DNA of 47,073 nt, from the NCBI RefSeq assembly GCF_015707995.1, contig NZ_JAAGRY010000019.1, positions 1 through 47,073 of the forward strand, read 5' to 3'. Positions 1 to 8,723 of this stretch are shown here, one piece after another. Source of the stretch: Microbacterium paulum. GTDB taxonomy: Bacteria; Actinomycetota; Actinomycetes; Actinomycetales; Microbacteriaceae. Within the stretch, counting starts at the first letter, position 1. Every line of letters starts with the position of its first letter. Both the position numbers and the translations under genes were made by a program. The notes below the pieces were generated by a model that was not told the origin of the DNA, searched no databases, and saw only the letters and a list, made by a program, of their open reading frames with translations.

Positions 1-21
1 CGGCGAAGCCCGGCGCTGTGA
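1..21 (+). CDS. Possible 3' end of an upstream gene (miaB expected), partial
   Basis: The first seven codons read R-R-S-P-A-L-stop in frame 1, with TGA at 19-21 overlapping the GTG of miaA as GTGA. Tight GTGA/ATGA overlaps are common between genes here, and in actinobacteria miaB usually lies directly upstream of miaA. Only six residues are visible, so identity rests on gene order alone. Confidence 0.3.
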   Translation, partial: RRSPAL

Positions 22-962
22 GCGATCAGGGCACGCCCGAGCGCGCCGACGGCGCGCGTCTGTGGGCGGTGGTCGGCGCGACCGGCACCGGCAAGACCGA
101 CCTGTCGCTGCGGCTCGCGCAGACCCTCGCGGCGCGCGGCCGCCCGGCCGAGATCGTCAACGCCGATGCGATGCAGCTGTACCGCGGCATGGATGTCGGG
201 ACGGCCAAGCTTCCCGAGGCGGAGCGCCGAGGCATCCCGCACCATCTCTTCGACGCGCTCGACGTGACCGACGAGGCCGCGGTCGCCTGGTATCAGCCGG
301 CCGCCCGGCAGGCGATCGAGGGCGTCTTCGCCCACGGTGCCGACGCGATCCTCGTGGGCGGGTCGGGACTGTACGTCTCGAGCGTGATCTTCGACTTCCG
401 CTTCCCGCCGCACGACGATGCGGTGCGCGCGCAGCTCGAGGCCGACCTCGAGCAGCACGGCGCAGCGGCGCTGTACGCGCGCCTGCAGAACGCAGACGCC
501 GCCACCGCCGCCCGCGTCGATCCACGCAACGGCCGCCGCATCGTGCGCGCCCTGGAGGTGCTCGCTCAGGGCGCCGCGACGCACGGCGCGGCCCTGCCCG
601 AGAGCCCCCCGCTCTGGCATGCGCCCACGACGATCATCGGCGTCGCGCTCGAGCGGGCCGCGCTCGTCGAGCGGCTCGACCGGCGCGTCGAGGGCATGTG
701 GCGCGGCGGCATGCTCGAGGAGGTCTCCCGGCTGCAACAGGTCGGGCTCGAAGGCTCGCCGACCGCAGGCCGGGCCATCGGCTACGCCCAGGCTCTGGCG
801 CAGCTGCGTGGTGAGCTGACCGAGGCCGAGGCCATCGCGCAGACGCAGGCGCTCACCCGGCGCTACGCACGCCGTCAGGTGTCGTGGTTCCGCCGCTACG
901 ACGGCATCCGGTGGACGGATCCCGCCGCGGATGCCGCGGACCTGGCAGACTCGCCCGAATGA
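18..962 (+). CDS. miaA: tRNA dimethylallyltransferase MiaA
   Basis: Transfers a dimethylallyl group to A37 of tRNAs reading UNN codons, the first step of ms2i6A formation in the cytoplasm. The N-terminus carries the P-loop GATGTGKT (about residues 20-27), followed by the substrate-binding stretch NADAMQLYRGMDVGTAK, the LVGGSGLY segment, and the C-terminal TRRYARRQVSWFRR expected of the family. The length of 314 aa is normal for MiaA. GTG at 18 is chosen because it gives the usual short lead into the P-loop and overlaps the preceding stop. The stop overlaps the next gene by four bases (ATGA), so the two are probably co-translated. Confidence 0.96.
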   Translation: MSDQGTPERADGARLWAVVGATGTGKTDLSLRLAQTLAARGRPAEIVNADAMQLYRGMDVGTAKLPEAERRGIPHHLFDALDVTDEAAVAWYQPAARQAIEGVFAHGADAILVGGSGLYVSSVIFDFRFPPHDDAVRAQLEADLEQHGAAALYARLQNADAATAARVDPRNGRRIVRALEVLAQGAATHGAALPESPPLWHAPTTIIGVALERAALVERLDRRVEGMWRGGMLEEVSRLQQVGLEGSPTAGRAIGYAQALAQLRGELTEAEAIAQTQALTRRYARRQVSWFRRYDGIRWTDPAADAADLADSPE

Positions 963-1450
963 GCATCGAGATCCGCCCCTTCCAGATGGCCGACACCGAG
1001 GCGACGGTCTCGCTCTGGCAGGAGACCGGTCTGTCGCGGCCGTGGAACAACCCCTATCAGGACATTCGCCGCAAGCTCACCGTGCAGCCCGAGCTCTTCC
1101 TCGTCGCGGTGGACCGCGGCGAGGAACTCGACACGGGCGATGGCGAGGCCGCCGGCGTCGGCGATGGCATCGGTGCTCAGGCTCCCGGCGAGCTCGTCGG
1201 CACGGTGATGGCCGGGTACGACGGGCACCGCGGCTGGCTGTACTACCTCGCGAGCGCCCCGGCGCGCCGCGGCGAGGGGATCGGTCGCCGCCTCGTCGAG
1301 GCGGCCGAAGAGCGACTGCTCGAGCTCGGCTGCCCGAAGGTGCAGCTCATGGTGCGCCCCGAGAACGGCGGCGTGCACGCGTTCTACGGCGAGCTCGGCT
1401 ATGAGCCGTTCGACACCTGGACGACCGGAAAGCGCCTGATCGCCGACTGA
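959..1450 (+). CDS. ypeA: GNAT acetyltransferase, YpeA family
   Basis: Predicted acetyl-CoA-dependent N-acetyltransferase whose substrate is not established for the family. The N-terminal [21 protein letters not shown] matches the LW..-L.RPWN.P..DI.RK signature of YpeA-like proteins. The acetyl-CoA loop is [12 protein letters not shown] (R-x-x-G-x-G/A) and the C-terminus has AFYGELGYE. The protein is 163 aa, about 20 longer than typical YpeA, because of a Gly/Asp/Ala-rich insertion at about residues 54-77 between the strands carrying FLVAV and [12 protein letters not shown]. It starts with ATG overlapping the miaA stop (ATGA), so it belongs to that operon. Confidence 0.85.
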   Translation: MSIEIRPFQMADTEATVSLWQETGLSRPWNNPYQDIRRKLTVQPELFLVAVDRGEELDTGDGEAAGVGDGIGAQAPGELVGTVMAGYDGHRGWLYYLASAPARRGEGIGRRLVEAAEERLLELGCPKVQLMVRPENGGVHAFYGELGYEPFDTWTTGKRLIAD

Positions 1451-1472
1451 GCTCCGTCTCTGCTGCGCGCCC

Positions 1473-1478
1473 TAGACT
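1473..1478 (+). promoter_or_regulatory. -10 hexamer TAGACT of dapF (leaderless)
   Basis: TAGACT lies seven bases upstream of the dapF ATG. Initiation about seven bases after a -10 element would place the mRNA 5' end at or next to the A of ATG. No Shine-Dalgarno sequence is visible in the gap. Confidence 0.7.
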
Positions 1479-1485
1479 GAACCGC

Positions 1486-2373
1486 ATGCCGCAGACCGTC
1501 GCGTTCACCAAGGGCCAGGGCACCGGCAACGACTTCGTCATCATCCCCGACCCCGACGGCATGCTCGAACTGAGCGACGCGCAGGTCTCGGCCCTGTGCG
1601 ACCGCCGGTTCGGCATCGGCGCCGACGGCACGCTGCGGGTCGTCCGGTCGGCAGCGCTCCCCGAGGGCGCCGCGACCCCGGACGCCGAGTGGTTCATGGA
1701 CTACCGCAACGCCGACGGTTCGGCCGCCGAGATGTGCGGCAACGGCATCCGCGTCTTCGCGAAGTACCTCGTCGAGACGGGCCTCGCCGATATCGATGCG
1801 GCCCCGATCGCCATCGGCACGCGTGCCGGCACCAAGCGCGTTACGCGCAGCGACCTGGGCTTCGAAGTCGATCTCGGCTTGTTCGCGGTCGACGAGTCGG
1901 AGATCGTCGTGCACGCCCGCGGGCTCGATGTGCCGCGCCCCGGCGTCGGCATCGACGTCGGCAACCCGCACATCGTCATCGCCCTCGGCGACCCCGCCGA
2001 GCTCGACGCCCTCGACCTCACGGTGCAGCCGGTCGCGACCCCCGCGCCGCCGCACGGTGCGAACATCGAGTTCGTCGTGCCGGCCGCGTCGCGCACCCCG
2101 CAGGGGCCGGCGCTCGTGCGCGAGGGCGTCGGCGCCATCCGCATGCGCGTGTTCGAGCGCGGCGTCGGCGAGACGCTCTCGTGCGGCACGGGGGTCGCCG
2201 CCTCCGCCCTCGCCGTACGGCACTGGGCGGGCCCGGCCGCGCCCGACGAGTGGTCGGTCGAGGTCCCCGGCGGTGTGCTGGGGGTCCGCATCGCGGCTGA
2301 GCGCGACGGCGACCACGTGCTGCTGTCGGGGCCGGCGGCGATCGTGTACTCGGGTGAGGTCGCCCTGGCCTGA
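1486..2373 (+). CDS. dapF: Diaminopimelate epimerase
   Basis: Interconverts LL- and meso-2,6-diaminopimelate for lysine and peptidoglycan synthesis; cytoplasmic, cofactor-independent, using two cysteines. [10 protein letters not shown] opens the N-terminal domain. The first catalytic Cys is in [15 protein letters not shown] (C84) and the second in [11 protein letters not shown] (C233). The length of 295 aa is normal. The ATG is supported by the TAGACT hexamer just upstream. The gene ends 11 bases from the convergent DyP peroxidase gene, leaving almost no space for a separate terminator. Confidence 0.96.
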   Translation: MPQTVAFTKGQGTGNDFVIIPDPDGMLELSDAQVSALCDRRFGIGADGTLRVVRSAALPEGAATPDAEWFMDYRNADGSAAEMCGNGIRVFAKYLVETGLADIDAAPIAIGTRAGTKRVTRSDLGFEVDLGLFAVDESEIVVHARGLDVPRPGVGIDVGNPHIVIALGDPAELDALDLTVQPVATPAPPHGANIEFVVPAASRTPQGPALVREGVGAIRMRVFERGVGETLSCGTGVAASALAVRHWAGPAAPDEWSVEVPGGVLGVRIAAERDGDHVLLSGPAAIVYSGEVALA

Positions 2374-2384
2374 GCGGCGCCGCG

Positions 2385-3365
2385 TCAGTCGCCGAGCCCG
2401 GCCAGCAGCCCCGCGGGCGGCACGAAGAAGACGCCGCCGGTGAGCGCCGTCGATGCGTCGAGCAGCCGGTCGTGCTTGCCGGGCGGGTCGCCCAGGAACA
2501 TGCGCTCGAGCATCCGCTCGATGACCCACAGCCGTGCCGTGTAGCCGATGAAGTACGTGCCGAACTCGCCGTGGCCGGGTGAGCCGAACGGCATGTTGTC
2601 GCGCAGGATGTCGTGCTCCACGCCGTCGTCGTCGGTGATGGTCGAGAGGGTCTTGTGCGACTTCTGTTCGGATGCCGAGGCATCCGCCAGCTCGATGTTG
2701 TCGAGCTTCGTGCGTCCGATCACCGCCTCCTGCTGCTCCACCGACATCCGGTTCCACGCCGCGAGGCTGTGCACGTACTTCTGCGCAACGAGGTAGCTTC
2801 CGCCGTGGGCCGCGGGGTCGGCCGCGGGATCCGAGGCATCCACCAGCGTCGCGGCGGGGAGGGCATCTCCGACGGGGTTCGCCGTGCCGTCGACGAAGCC
2901 GAGCAGGTCACGGGCATCGAAGTACCGGAACCCGACGGTCTCATCGGTGACGAGGACCGCCCCGTGCAGCCGGTCGAGTAGCTGACGCTCGAGCTCGAAG
3001 CACAGGTCCCGCCGGTTGGCGCGGATGTGCACGAACAGGTCGCCCGGGGTCGACGGCGCCGTGTGCACGGCACCGACGACCCCGCGGAACGGATGCAGCT
3101 CGGCGGGCCGGGCGGCGCCGGTCACGGCATCCCACACGTCGCTGCCGATGCCGACCGTGCAGGCGAGCGCCGCGTCGAGGTCTCGGAAGGCGACGTTCTT
3201 CGTGATGTCCTCGAGGTCGGCGAGCACGCCGCGGACGATCCGCACCGCCTCGGACCCCGCCGCCGGATCGGTCAGGGTGAGGGTCAGCAGCACCGCGGAC
3301 GACGTGAGCGGCGCGTCGACGCGCTGCGATTCGATGGGTACCCGCCGCTGCGCGCTCTGCTCCAC
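2385..3365 (-). CDS. DyP-type heme peroxidase
   Basis: Dye-decolorizing-type peroxidase expected to bind heme b and reduce H2O2 with organic substrates. GFVDGTANP is the diagnostic GxxDG motif carrying the distal Asp. The C-terminal half has SYLVAQKYVHSL, NMPFGSPGHGEFGTYFIGY and the end pattern GGVFFVPPAGLLAGL. No Tat or Sec signal is seen, so it is probably cytoplasmic, as for class B (YfeX/DypB-like) enzymes. The start is GTG at 3365, preceded by GGAGG nine bases upstream, which gives 326 aa. An open frame continues upstream but lies inside the methyltransferase gene and lacks family similarity. It follows that gene with a four-base gap, so they are co-transcribed. Confidence 0.9.
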   Translation of the reverse strand: MEQSAQRRVPIESQRVDAPLTSSAVLLTLTLTDPAAGSEAVRIVRGVLADLEDITKNVAFRDLDAALACTVGIGSDVWDAVTGAARPAELHPFRGVVGAVHTAPSTPGDLFVHIRANRRDLCFELERQLLDRLHGAVLVTDETVGFRYFDARDLLGFVDGTANPVGDALPAATLVDASDPAADPAAHGGSYLVAQKYVHSLAAWNRMSVEQQEAVIGRTKLDNIELADASASEQKSHKTLSTITDDDGVEHDILRDNMPFGSPGHGEFGTYFIGYTARLWVIERMLERMFLGDPPGKHDRLLDASTALTGGVFFVPPAGLLAGLGD

Positions 3366-3369
3366 GCTC

Positions 3370-4017
3370 TCACCCCTCCACGATGTCGACCGGGGCGGTG
3401 GGCACCGCCCCGTGACGACGCACCTTGAGCACCCGGAATCCGCGCGCCGTCGCGGAGCGCATGACCGAATACCCGTCGTCGAACGTCGCGGCGATCCACC
3501 GCTGCAGCGAATCCGAACCGAGATTGCGCTGCACGACGAGCCACGCGTCGCTGCGCTCTTCGAGGCGCGGCAGCCACCGCTGCAGCAGGCCGTGCAGTTC
3601 GTTCTTGCCGACCCGGATCGGCGGGTTGGAGCGGATCGTGCGGAACGTGACGGCGGACGGAACATCTTCGGGCAGGACGGCGTTGATGTTATCGAGGCCC
3701 CAGGCCTGCGCGTTCAGACGGACGAGGTCGAGGGCGCGCTCGTTCACATCGACGGCCCACACCGTCGCGTGCGGCGACTGCACCGCGAGACTCAGGGCGA
3801 TGGGACCCCATCCGCAGCCGAGGTCGAGCAGGTGACCGCCCGGGGGAGGAGGGGGCGTGTTCGACAGCAGCACCGCCGTGCCGCCGTCGACGTGCGCGGG
3901 ACTGAACACCCCGCCCGCGGTCGTGACATCGCCGCTGCGGCCCGCGAGGGTCACGGAGATGCGGCGCTGGTTCTCGGCGCTGGACGGAGAGGCACTGAAG
4001 TAGTGATCGCTCTCCAT
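3370..4017 (-). CDS. Class I SAM methyltransferase, RsmC/RlmG-like (MTS domain)
   Basis: Probable small-molecule or rRNA guanine-N2 methyltransferase. Visible motifs are DLGCGWGPIAL (SAM-binding motif I), AVDVNERAL (motif II acidic residue) and SNPPIRVGK (the NPP[FYI] motif IV used by N-methyltransferases), then a C-terminal LVVQRN strand. At 215 aa it is a single domain, shorter than E. coli RsmC, which has a degenerate duplicate domain. The start MESDHYF is chosen from a TACGCT -10 hexamer eight bases upstream on the minus strand. Which base it methylates cannot be told from sequence. Confidence 0.82.
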   Translation of the reverse strand: MESDHYFSASPSSAENQRRISVTLAGRSGDVTTAGGVFSPAHVDGGTAVLLSNTPPPPPGGHLLDLGCGWGPIALSLAVQSPHATVWAVDVNERALDLVRLNAQAWGLDNINAVLPEDVPSAVTFRTIRSNPPIRVGKNELHGLLQRWLPRLEERSDAWLVVQRNLGSDSLQRWIAATFDDGYSVMRSATARGFRVLKVRRHGAVPTAPVDIVEG

Positions 4018-4025
4018 GAGATGCG

Positions 4026-4075
4026 AGCGTACCGGAGCCGCGCCACGGCGCGGGAGGCCACACAACGACTAGACT
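4026..4075. promoter_or_regulatory. Divergent promoter region between the methyltransferase and hflX
   Basis: On the minus strand TACGCT (4031-4026) lies eight bases before the methyltransferase ATG. On the plus strand TAGACT (4070-4075) is followed by hflX. The two -10 hexamers are about 40 bases apart, so the -35 regions overlap. No clear -35 consensus is visible on either strand. Confidence 0.6.
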
Positions 4076-4101
4076 GCAAGGCTCACCACGAAATGGATCG
4101 A

Positions 4102-5667
4102 ATGACAGACACCACCGGCATCACCGGAACGAGCGACACCAACGGCACCGACGAAGGTGCAGGCTACGACGTCGACGCGCACGACCTGCCGATCGACCCC
4201 GTCGACCGGGTGCTCGCGCGCGCCGAGTCGCGGACGGGCGCGCATGTCTTCGGCGCCGCGCAGGCGTTGCAGGATGCCTCGACGGTCGCGTACGGCGACA
4301 CCGACGGCGATCAGTGGGATCGCGAAGAGCGTGCCGCGCTGCGCCGTGTGCCCGGGCTCTCGACCGAGCTCGAAGACGTCACCGAGGTCGAATACCGCCA
4401 GCTGCGCCTCGAGAACGTGGTGCTCGTCGGCGTGTACCCGCAGGGCTCGCAGGACGACGCCGAGAACTCGCTGCGCGAGCTCGCCGCGCTCGCCGAGACC
4501 GCGGGCGCCGTCGTGCTCGACGGCGTGCTGCAGCGCCGCCCGCACCCCGACCCGGCGACCTACATCGGGCGCGGCAAGGCGGCAGAGCTCCGCGACCTCG
4601 TCGCGGCCGTCGGCGCCGACACCGTCATCGCCGACACTGAACTCGCGCCCAGTCAGCGGCGCGCGCTCGAAGACGTCGTCAAGGTCAAAGTGATCGACCG
4701 CACCACCGTCATCCTCGACATCTTCAGTCAGCACGCCAAGAGCCGCGAGGGCAAGGCCCAGGTCGAGCTCGCCCAACTCGAATACCTGCTGCCCCGCCTG
4801 CGCGGCTGGGGCGACTCGATGAGCCGGCAGGCCGGTGGCCAGGTCGGTGCGGGCGGTGCGGGCATGGGCTCGCGCGGCCCCGGTGAGACCAAGATCGAGC
4901 TCGACCGCCGCCGCATCCGCACCAAGATGGCGCAGCTGCGGCGCCAGTTGCGCGACTTCGCTCCCGCGCGCGAGGCGAAGCGTGCCGAACGCAAGCGCAA
5001 CACGATCCCCGCCGTCGCGATCGCCGGGTACACCAACGCCGGCAAGTCCAGTCTGCTGAACCGCCTGACCCGCGCGGGAGTGCTCGTCGAGAACGCGCTG
5101 TTCGCGACCCTCGACACCTCGGTGCGCCGCAGCGAGACCGCCGATGGGCGCGTCTACACGCTGACCGACACCGTCGGCTTCGTGCGGAACCTGCCGCACC
5201 AGCTCGTCGAGGCGTTCCGCTCGACCCTCGAAGAGGTGGGCGACGCCGACGTCATCGTGCATGTGGTGGATGCCTCGCACCCCGACCCGGCCGCACAGCT
5301 CGCGACGGTCCGTGACGTGATCGGCGACGTCGGCGCGCGGGATCTTCCCGAGATCGTCGTGTTCAACAAGGCCGACCTCGTCGACGACGACACGCGCCTG
5401 GTGCTGCGCGGTCTCGCGCCGCAGGCCCTGTTCGTCTCGTCGCGCACAGGCGAGGGCATCGACGAGTTGCGCGAGACGATCGAGCGCACGTTGCCGCTGC
5501 CCGCCGTCGAGGTGCGTGCGGTCGTGCCCTACGACCGGGGCGACCTCGTCTCGGCGGTGCACGAGAACGGCATCATCCTCGCGCAGGAGCACGGCCCCGA
5601 CGGCACCTTCCTGCACGCGCACGTGCCGGCGATCCTCGGCGGCCGGCTCGCGGCCTACGCGGTCTGA
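4102..5667 (+). CDS. hflX: GTPase HflX (ribosome-associated)
   Basis: Ribosome-splitting and rescue GTPase that binds the 50S subunit, often stress-linked. After a variable, acidic N-terminal tail of about 95 residues comes the HflX domain (GVYPQGSQDDAENSLREL, PATYIGRGKAAEL, ELAQLEYLLPRLRGWG, the Gly-rich GGAGMGSRGPGETKIELDRRR). It is followed by the GTPase domain with AGYTNAGKS (G1), DTVGFVRNLPHQLVEAF (G3 and switch II) and FNKADLV (G4). ATG at 4102 gives 521 aa; an in-frame ATG at 4093 would add three residues and cannot be excluded. The end overlaps the convergent peptidase gene by 13 bases. Confidence 0.95.
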   Translation: MTDTTGITGTSDTNGTDEGAGYDVDAHDLPIDPVDRVLARAESRTGAHVFGAAQALQDASTVAYGDTDGDQWDREERAALRRVPGLSTELEDVTEVEYRQLRLENVVLVGVYPQGSQDDAENSLRELAALAETAGAVVLDGVLQRRPHPDPATYIGRGKAAELRDLVAAVGADTVIADTELAPSQRRALEDVVKVKVIDRTTVILDIFSQHAKSREGKAQVELAQLEYLLPRLRGWGDSMSRQAGGQVGAGGAGMGSRGPGETKIELDRRRIRTKMAQLRRQLRDFAPAREAKRAERKRNTIPAVAIAGYTNAGKSSLLNRLTRAGVLVENALFATLDTSVRRSETADGRVYTLTDTVGFVRNLPHQLVEAFRSTLEEVGDADVIVHVVDASHPDPAAQLATVRDVIGDVGARDLPEIVVFNKADLVDDDTRLVLRGLAPQALFVSSRTGEGIDELRETIERTLPLPAVEVRAVVPYDRGDLVSAVHENGIILAQEHGPDGTFLHAHVPAILGGRLAAYAV

Positions 5668-7583
5668 TCCGCCCCTGCTCCGTCGAGCGTGATCGGCGGC
5701 ACATCGGGCGGGGTGAAGCCGAGCACGGCGCCGAGGAAAGCGACTTCGGCCTCGGTCGCGTCGATGATCGTCTCGGCGCGGCGGAATCCGTGTCCTTCGC
5801 CCGCATACAGCCGGTAGGCATGCGGGATGCCCCGTGCCGCGAGCGCGTCGCGGATCGCCTCGGACTGCGACGGCGGCACCACACGGTCTTCGTCGCCCTG
5901 CAGGAGCAGCACGGGGGCGGTGAACCCGTCGACGTGCGTCAGCGGTGAACGCTCGCGGTAGAGCTCTTCGGCCTCGGGGAGCGGCCCGATCATCCCGTCG
6001 AGGTAGCGCGACTCGAAGTCGTGCGTGTCTTCGGCGAGCGTGCGGGCGTCGGCGACCCCGTACCGGCTGATCCCGGCCGCGAAGGCGTCGGTGCGGGCGA
6101 GCGCGGCGAGCACCGTCCAGCCGCCGGCCGATCCACCCTTGATCGCAAGGCGCTCGCCGTCGGCGTCGCCCGCCGCCGCGAGCCCCGCTGCGGCAGCGAC
6201 GACGTCGTCGACGTCCACGACCCCCCACTGACCGCGCAGGCGCTCCCGGTAGTCGCGCCCGTAACCCGTCGACCCGCCGTAGTTCACCTGCACGACCCCG
6301 ATCCCGCGACTCGTGAGGTACACCGTCTTCGCGTCGGCGACGCCGCCGTCGTGCCCGGTCGGGCCTCCGTGCACCATGACGACGTAGGGTGCGCGCTCGT
6401 CGGCCGGTCCGGTGAAGCCCGGGTGCTGCGGCGGGTGCACGAAGGCGTGCACCGGCCCGTGCGGGCCGTCGGTGGTGATCGCGCGGGTGCGCGGCATCCA
6501 TGGCGCGTCGATCTCGGCGGGGTCTCCCGCGACTTGCACGACTCTGCCTGTGCCGGCGTCGACGAGCCACAGTCCGCTCGTGCCCGCGCCCTTTCCCGAG
6601 ACGAGCGCCCGAGAGCCCTCGACGGCGTCGACGTTCAGCTCGCTCGTCGCGGGCAGGTCGACCCGCGTGGCGCCGCCGTGCTCGTCGATGATCACGAGCT
6701 CGTCGGCCCCGTTGGTGCGCACCGCGACGATGCGGCCGCCCTCGAGCACGCCGTACCATCGTGCGCCGAGCGACCAGAGCGCTCCGCCGGTGTCGGCGTC
6801 GGCGGCGGCGACTGGCTCGGCCGGCCCGAAGCCTTCAGCGCCGTGCTCACGGTGCCAGAGGTTCCAGCGGCCGGTCGGTTCGTCGAGATAGACGAGGTCG
6901 GTGTCGGTGCGCCATGTCGGCTGCAGGGCGGCCGTGTCGCCCGCCGTCACCGCCGCCCACGAGCGCACCCGACCGTCGTCGATGCGGCCGACGCGCACCT
7001 CGGTGCGGTCCCACGGCATGTGCGGGTGGTCCCACGCGACCCAGGCGAGGTGCGTGCCGTCGGGCGAGAGATCGGGCTGGGCGACGAAATCGCTGTCGGC
7101 GACGAGCTGGCGAACGGATGCCGCACCCTCGACCGCGATCTCGACGATGCCGCGCCTGACCGTCCCCTCACCCTGCCACTCGCGCACGGCGAGCAGTCGC
7201 CCGCGTGAGAACCGCAGGCCGCCGTAACTGGTCGCCGGGTCTTCGGGAGTGAGGGGAACCGGCTTCGCGCCCGGCCGCAGCGCCCACACCCGCTGGTCGC
7301 TCTTCTCGACGAAGCAGAGGGTGCCGCCCGCATCGGCCGCCCACGACCCGCCGCCGTACTCGTGCACGCGCGAGCGGGCGTTCCACGGCGCGGGCAAGAC
7401 GTCTTCGACCCCGGCGTCGGCGCGCCGCCGCACCGTCGTGCGACCGGCCTCTTCGGGCACGGACTGGCCCCACCAGATCTCGTCGCCCACGAAGGCGGCG
7501 CCGTCGACGCGCGGTGAGGCCTTCGAGGCCCACGAGGCGGTGAACGGTGAGGGCCAGGAACCGTAGGGGAGTGTGTCGACCAT
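5655..7583 (-). CDS. Prolyl oligopeptidase family (S9) serine peptidase
   Basis: Predicted cytosolic oligo- or aminopeptidase with an N-terminal beta-propeller and a C-terminal alpha/beta-hydrolase. The propeller region shows repeated WxPDGTHLAWVAWDHP-like blades. The hydrolase domain holds VMVHGGPTG (oxyanion region), the nucleophile in KGGSAGGW (about S485), the acid in QGDEDRVVPP (about D566) and the His in GEGHGF (about H598). No signal peptide is present. ATG at 7583 is preceded by TAGCGT with a seven-base gap, the leaderless pattern used widely here, so the 16 extra codons upstream are rejected. Its specificity is not predictable. Confidence 0.9.
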   Translation of the reverse strand: MVDTLPYGSWPSPFTASWASKASPRVDGAAFVGDEIWWGQSVPEEAGRTTVRRRADAGVEDVLPAPWNARSRVHEYGGGSWAADAGGTLCFVEKSDQRVWALRPGAKPVPLTPEDPATSYGGLRFSRGRLLAVREWQGEGTVRRGIVEIAVEGAASVRQLVADSDFVAQPDLSPDGTHLAWVAWDHPHMPWDRTEVRVGRIDDGRVRSWAAVTAGDTAALQPTWRTDTDLVYLDEPTGRWNLWHREHGAEGFGPAEPVAAADADTGGALWSLGARWYGVLEGGRIVAVRTNGADELVIIDEHGGATRVDLPATSELNVDAVEGSRALVSGKGAGTSGLWLVDAGTGRVVQVAGDPAEIDAPWMPRTRAITTDGPHGPVHAFVHPPQHPGFTGPADERAPYVVMVHGGPTGHDGGVADAKTVYLTSRGIGVVQVNYGGSTGYGRDYRERLRGQWGVVDVDDVVAAAAGLAAAGDADGERLAIKGGSAGGWTVLAALARTDAFAAGISRYGVADARTLAEDTHDFESRYLDGMIGPLPEAEELYRERSPLTHVDGFTAPVLLLQGDEDRVVPPSQSEAIRDALAARGIPHAYRLYAGEGHGFRRAETIIDATEAEVAFLGAVLGFTPPDVPPITLDGAGADQTA

Positions 7584-7640
7584 GCCCTTCACGCTACGCG
7601 CCCGCTCCGACAGCAGGGGTGGATGCCTCACCGCGCCGCG

Positions 7641-8582
7641 TCACTCCAGGAGCGTCACCCCGAACCCGGCGACGACGGCGCGCACCTCGTCGAGGTAGCG
7701 CTGGGCCTGCTCGGTGAGCGGGATCGAGGCGTGGTCGATCCAGCCGATCTCGATGCGCTCGTCGACGTCGAGCGGGATGGCGACGATCTCGGGGTCGAGC
7801 TCGTCGCTCACGATGCCCGTCGAGATCGTGTAGCCGTCGAGGCCGATCATCAGGTTGAAGATCGTCGCGCGGTCCGAGACACGGATCTCCTGCGCGCTCG
7901 ACGAGGTGGAGAGGATCTCTTCGGAGAAGTAGAACGCGTTATTCGCGCCCTGGTCGAAGGTCAGCCGCGGGAGCTCTGTCAGGTCGTCGAGGGTCACGCG
8001 TGCCCGTGCGGCCAGCGGGTTGCGGCGCGAGATGAAGATGTGCGGAGACGCGACGAAGAGCGGATGGAAGGCGAGCCCGCTGTCGCGGAGCAGCCGGTCG
8101 ATGACCTTGCGGTTGAAGTCGTTGCGGTAGAGGATGCCGAGTTCGCTGCGCAGGGTGCGGACGTCGTCGATGATGTCCCACGTGCGGGTCTCGCGCAGCG
8201 CGAATTCGTACTGCGCCGCGCCGCTCGACTTCACCATGCGCACGAACGCGTCGACGGCGAACGAGTAGTGCTGCGCGGAGACGCCCAGCAGGCGCCGCGA
8301 GGGCGGCCGCCCGAGGTAACGCTGCTCGAGCAACTCGACCTGCTCGACGACCTGTCGGGCATAGCCGAGGAACTCCGCGCCGTCGGTGGTCAGGCTGACC
8401 CCGCGCGCGGAGCGGACGAGCAGCGTGCGCCCGACCCGCGCCTCGAGGTCTTTCATCGCGGCCGACATCGTCGGCTGCGCGACGTAGAGCACGTCGGCGG
8501 CCGCCGAGATCGACCCCTCGGCGGCGACCTCGATGAAGTACCGCAACTGCTGCAGCGTCAGTCCACCGGTGCCCTGTGCCAT
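7641..8582 (-). CDS. LysR-family transcriptional regulator, probably of mesX-mesD
   Basis: The N-terminal helix-turn-helix is classic LysR (LTLQQLRYFIEVAAEGSISAAADVLYVAQPTMSAAMKDLEARVGRTLLVRSARG) and is followed by a substrate-binding domain of periplasmic-binding-protein fold, 313 aa in total. The start at 8582 is preceded by GGAAGGTGG six bases upstream, which is better than the longer frame. It is divergent from mesX, and two T-N11-A boxes lie in the shared intergenic region, the usual layout of a LysR regulator and its target. The inducer is unknown; a methionine-pathway metabolite would fit, by analogy with MetR. The peptidase gene lies 57 bases downstream in the same direction. Confidence 0.88.
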   Translation of the reverse strand: MAQGTGGLTLQQLRYFIEVAAEGSISAAADVLYVAQPTMSAAMKDLEARVGRTLLVRSARGVSLTTDGAEFLGYARQVVEQVELLEQRYLGRPPSRRLLGVSAQHYSFAVDAFVRMVKSSGAAQYEFALRETRTWDIIDDVRTLRSELGILYRNDFNRKVIDRLLRDSGLAFHPLFVASPHIFISRRNPLAARARVTLDDLTELPRLTFDQGANNAFYFSEEILSTSSSAQEIRVSDRATIFNLMIGLDGYTISTGIVSDELDPEIVAIPLDVDERIEIGWIDHASIPLTEQAQRYLDEVRAVVAGFGVTLLE

Positions 8583-8596
8583 AGGCCCACCTTCCC

Positions 8597-8630
8597 ATAG
8601 GGAGAGGCTATATGGATGCATAGTCGGCAT
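8597..8630. promoter_or_regulatory. Two LysR-type operator boxes upstream of mesX
   Basis: Box 1 at 8597-8611 is the perfect inverted repeat ATAG-N7-CTAT. Box 2 at 8616-8630 is the perfect inverted repeat ATGC-N7-GCAT. Each contains T-N11-A, the LysR consensus, and their centres are 19 bases apart, about two helical turns. Box 1 also covers TAGCCT on the minus strand (8610-8605), a possible -10 of the regulator gene, which would allow autorepression. Confidence 0.7.
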
Positions 8631-8723
8631 GAGTTACCCGATATCTGCCAGTGCCTGCACGATGGAGAGCACTTCTTTTCTCCGGCCGGCTCGCGGCCGC
8701 CCGCCCACTCGGATTGGCCACTC

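Noticed and set aside
2385..3365. DyP peroxidase as encapsulin cargo
   Set aside because: The C-terminus (GLLAGLGD) lacks the usual targeting extension and no encapsulin gene is nearby.
8640..8723. SAM or other methionine riboswitch before mesX
   Set aside because: I could not find a SAM riboswitch core in the short leader; only a five-pair hairpin is seen. A covariance-model search would settle it.
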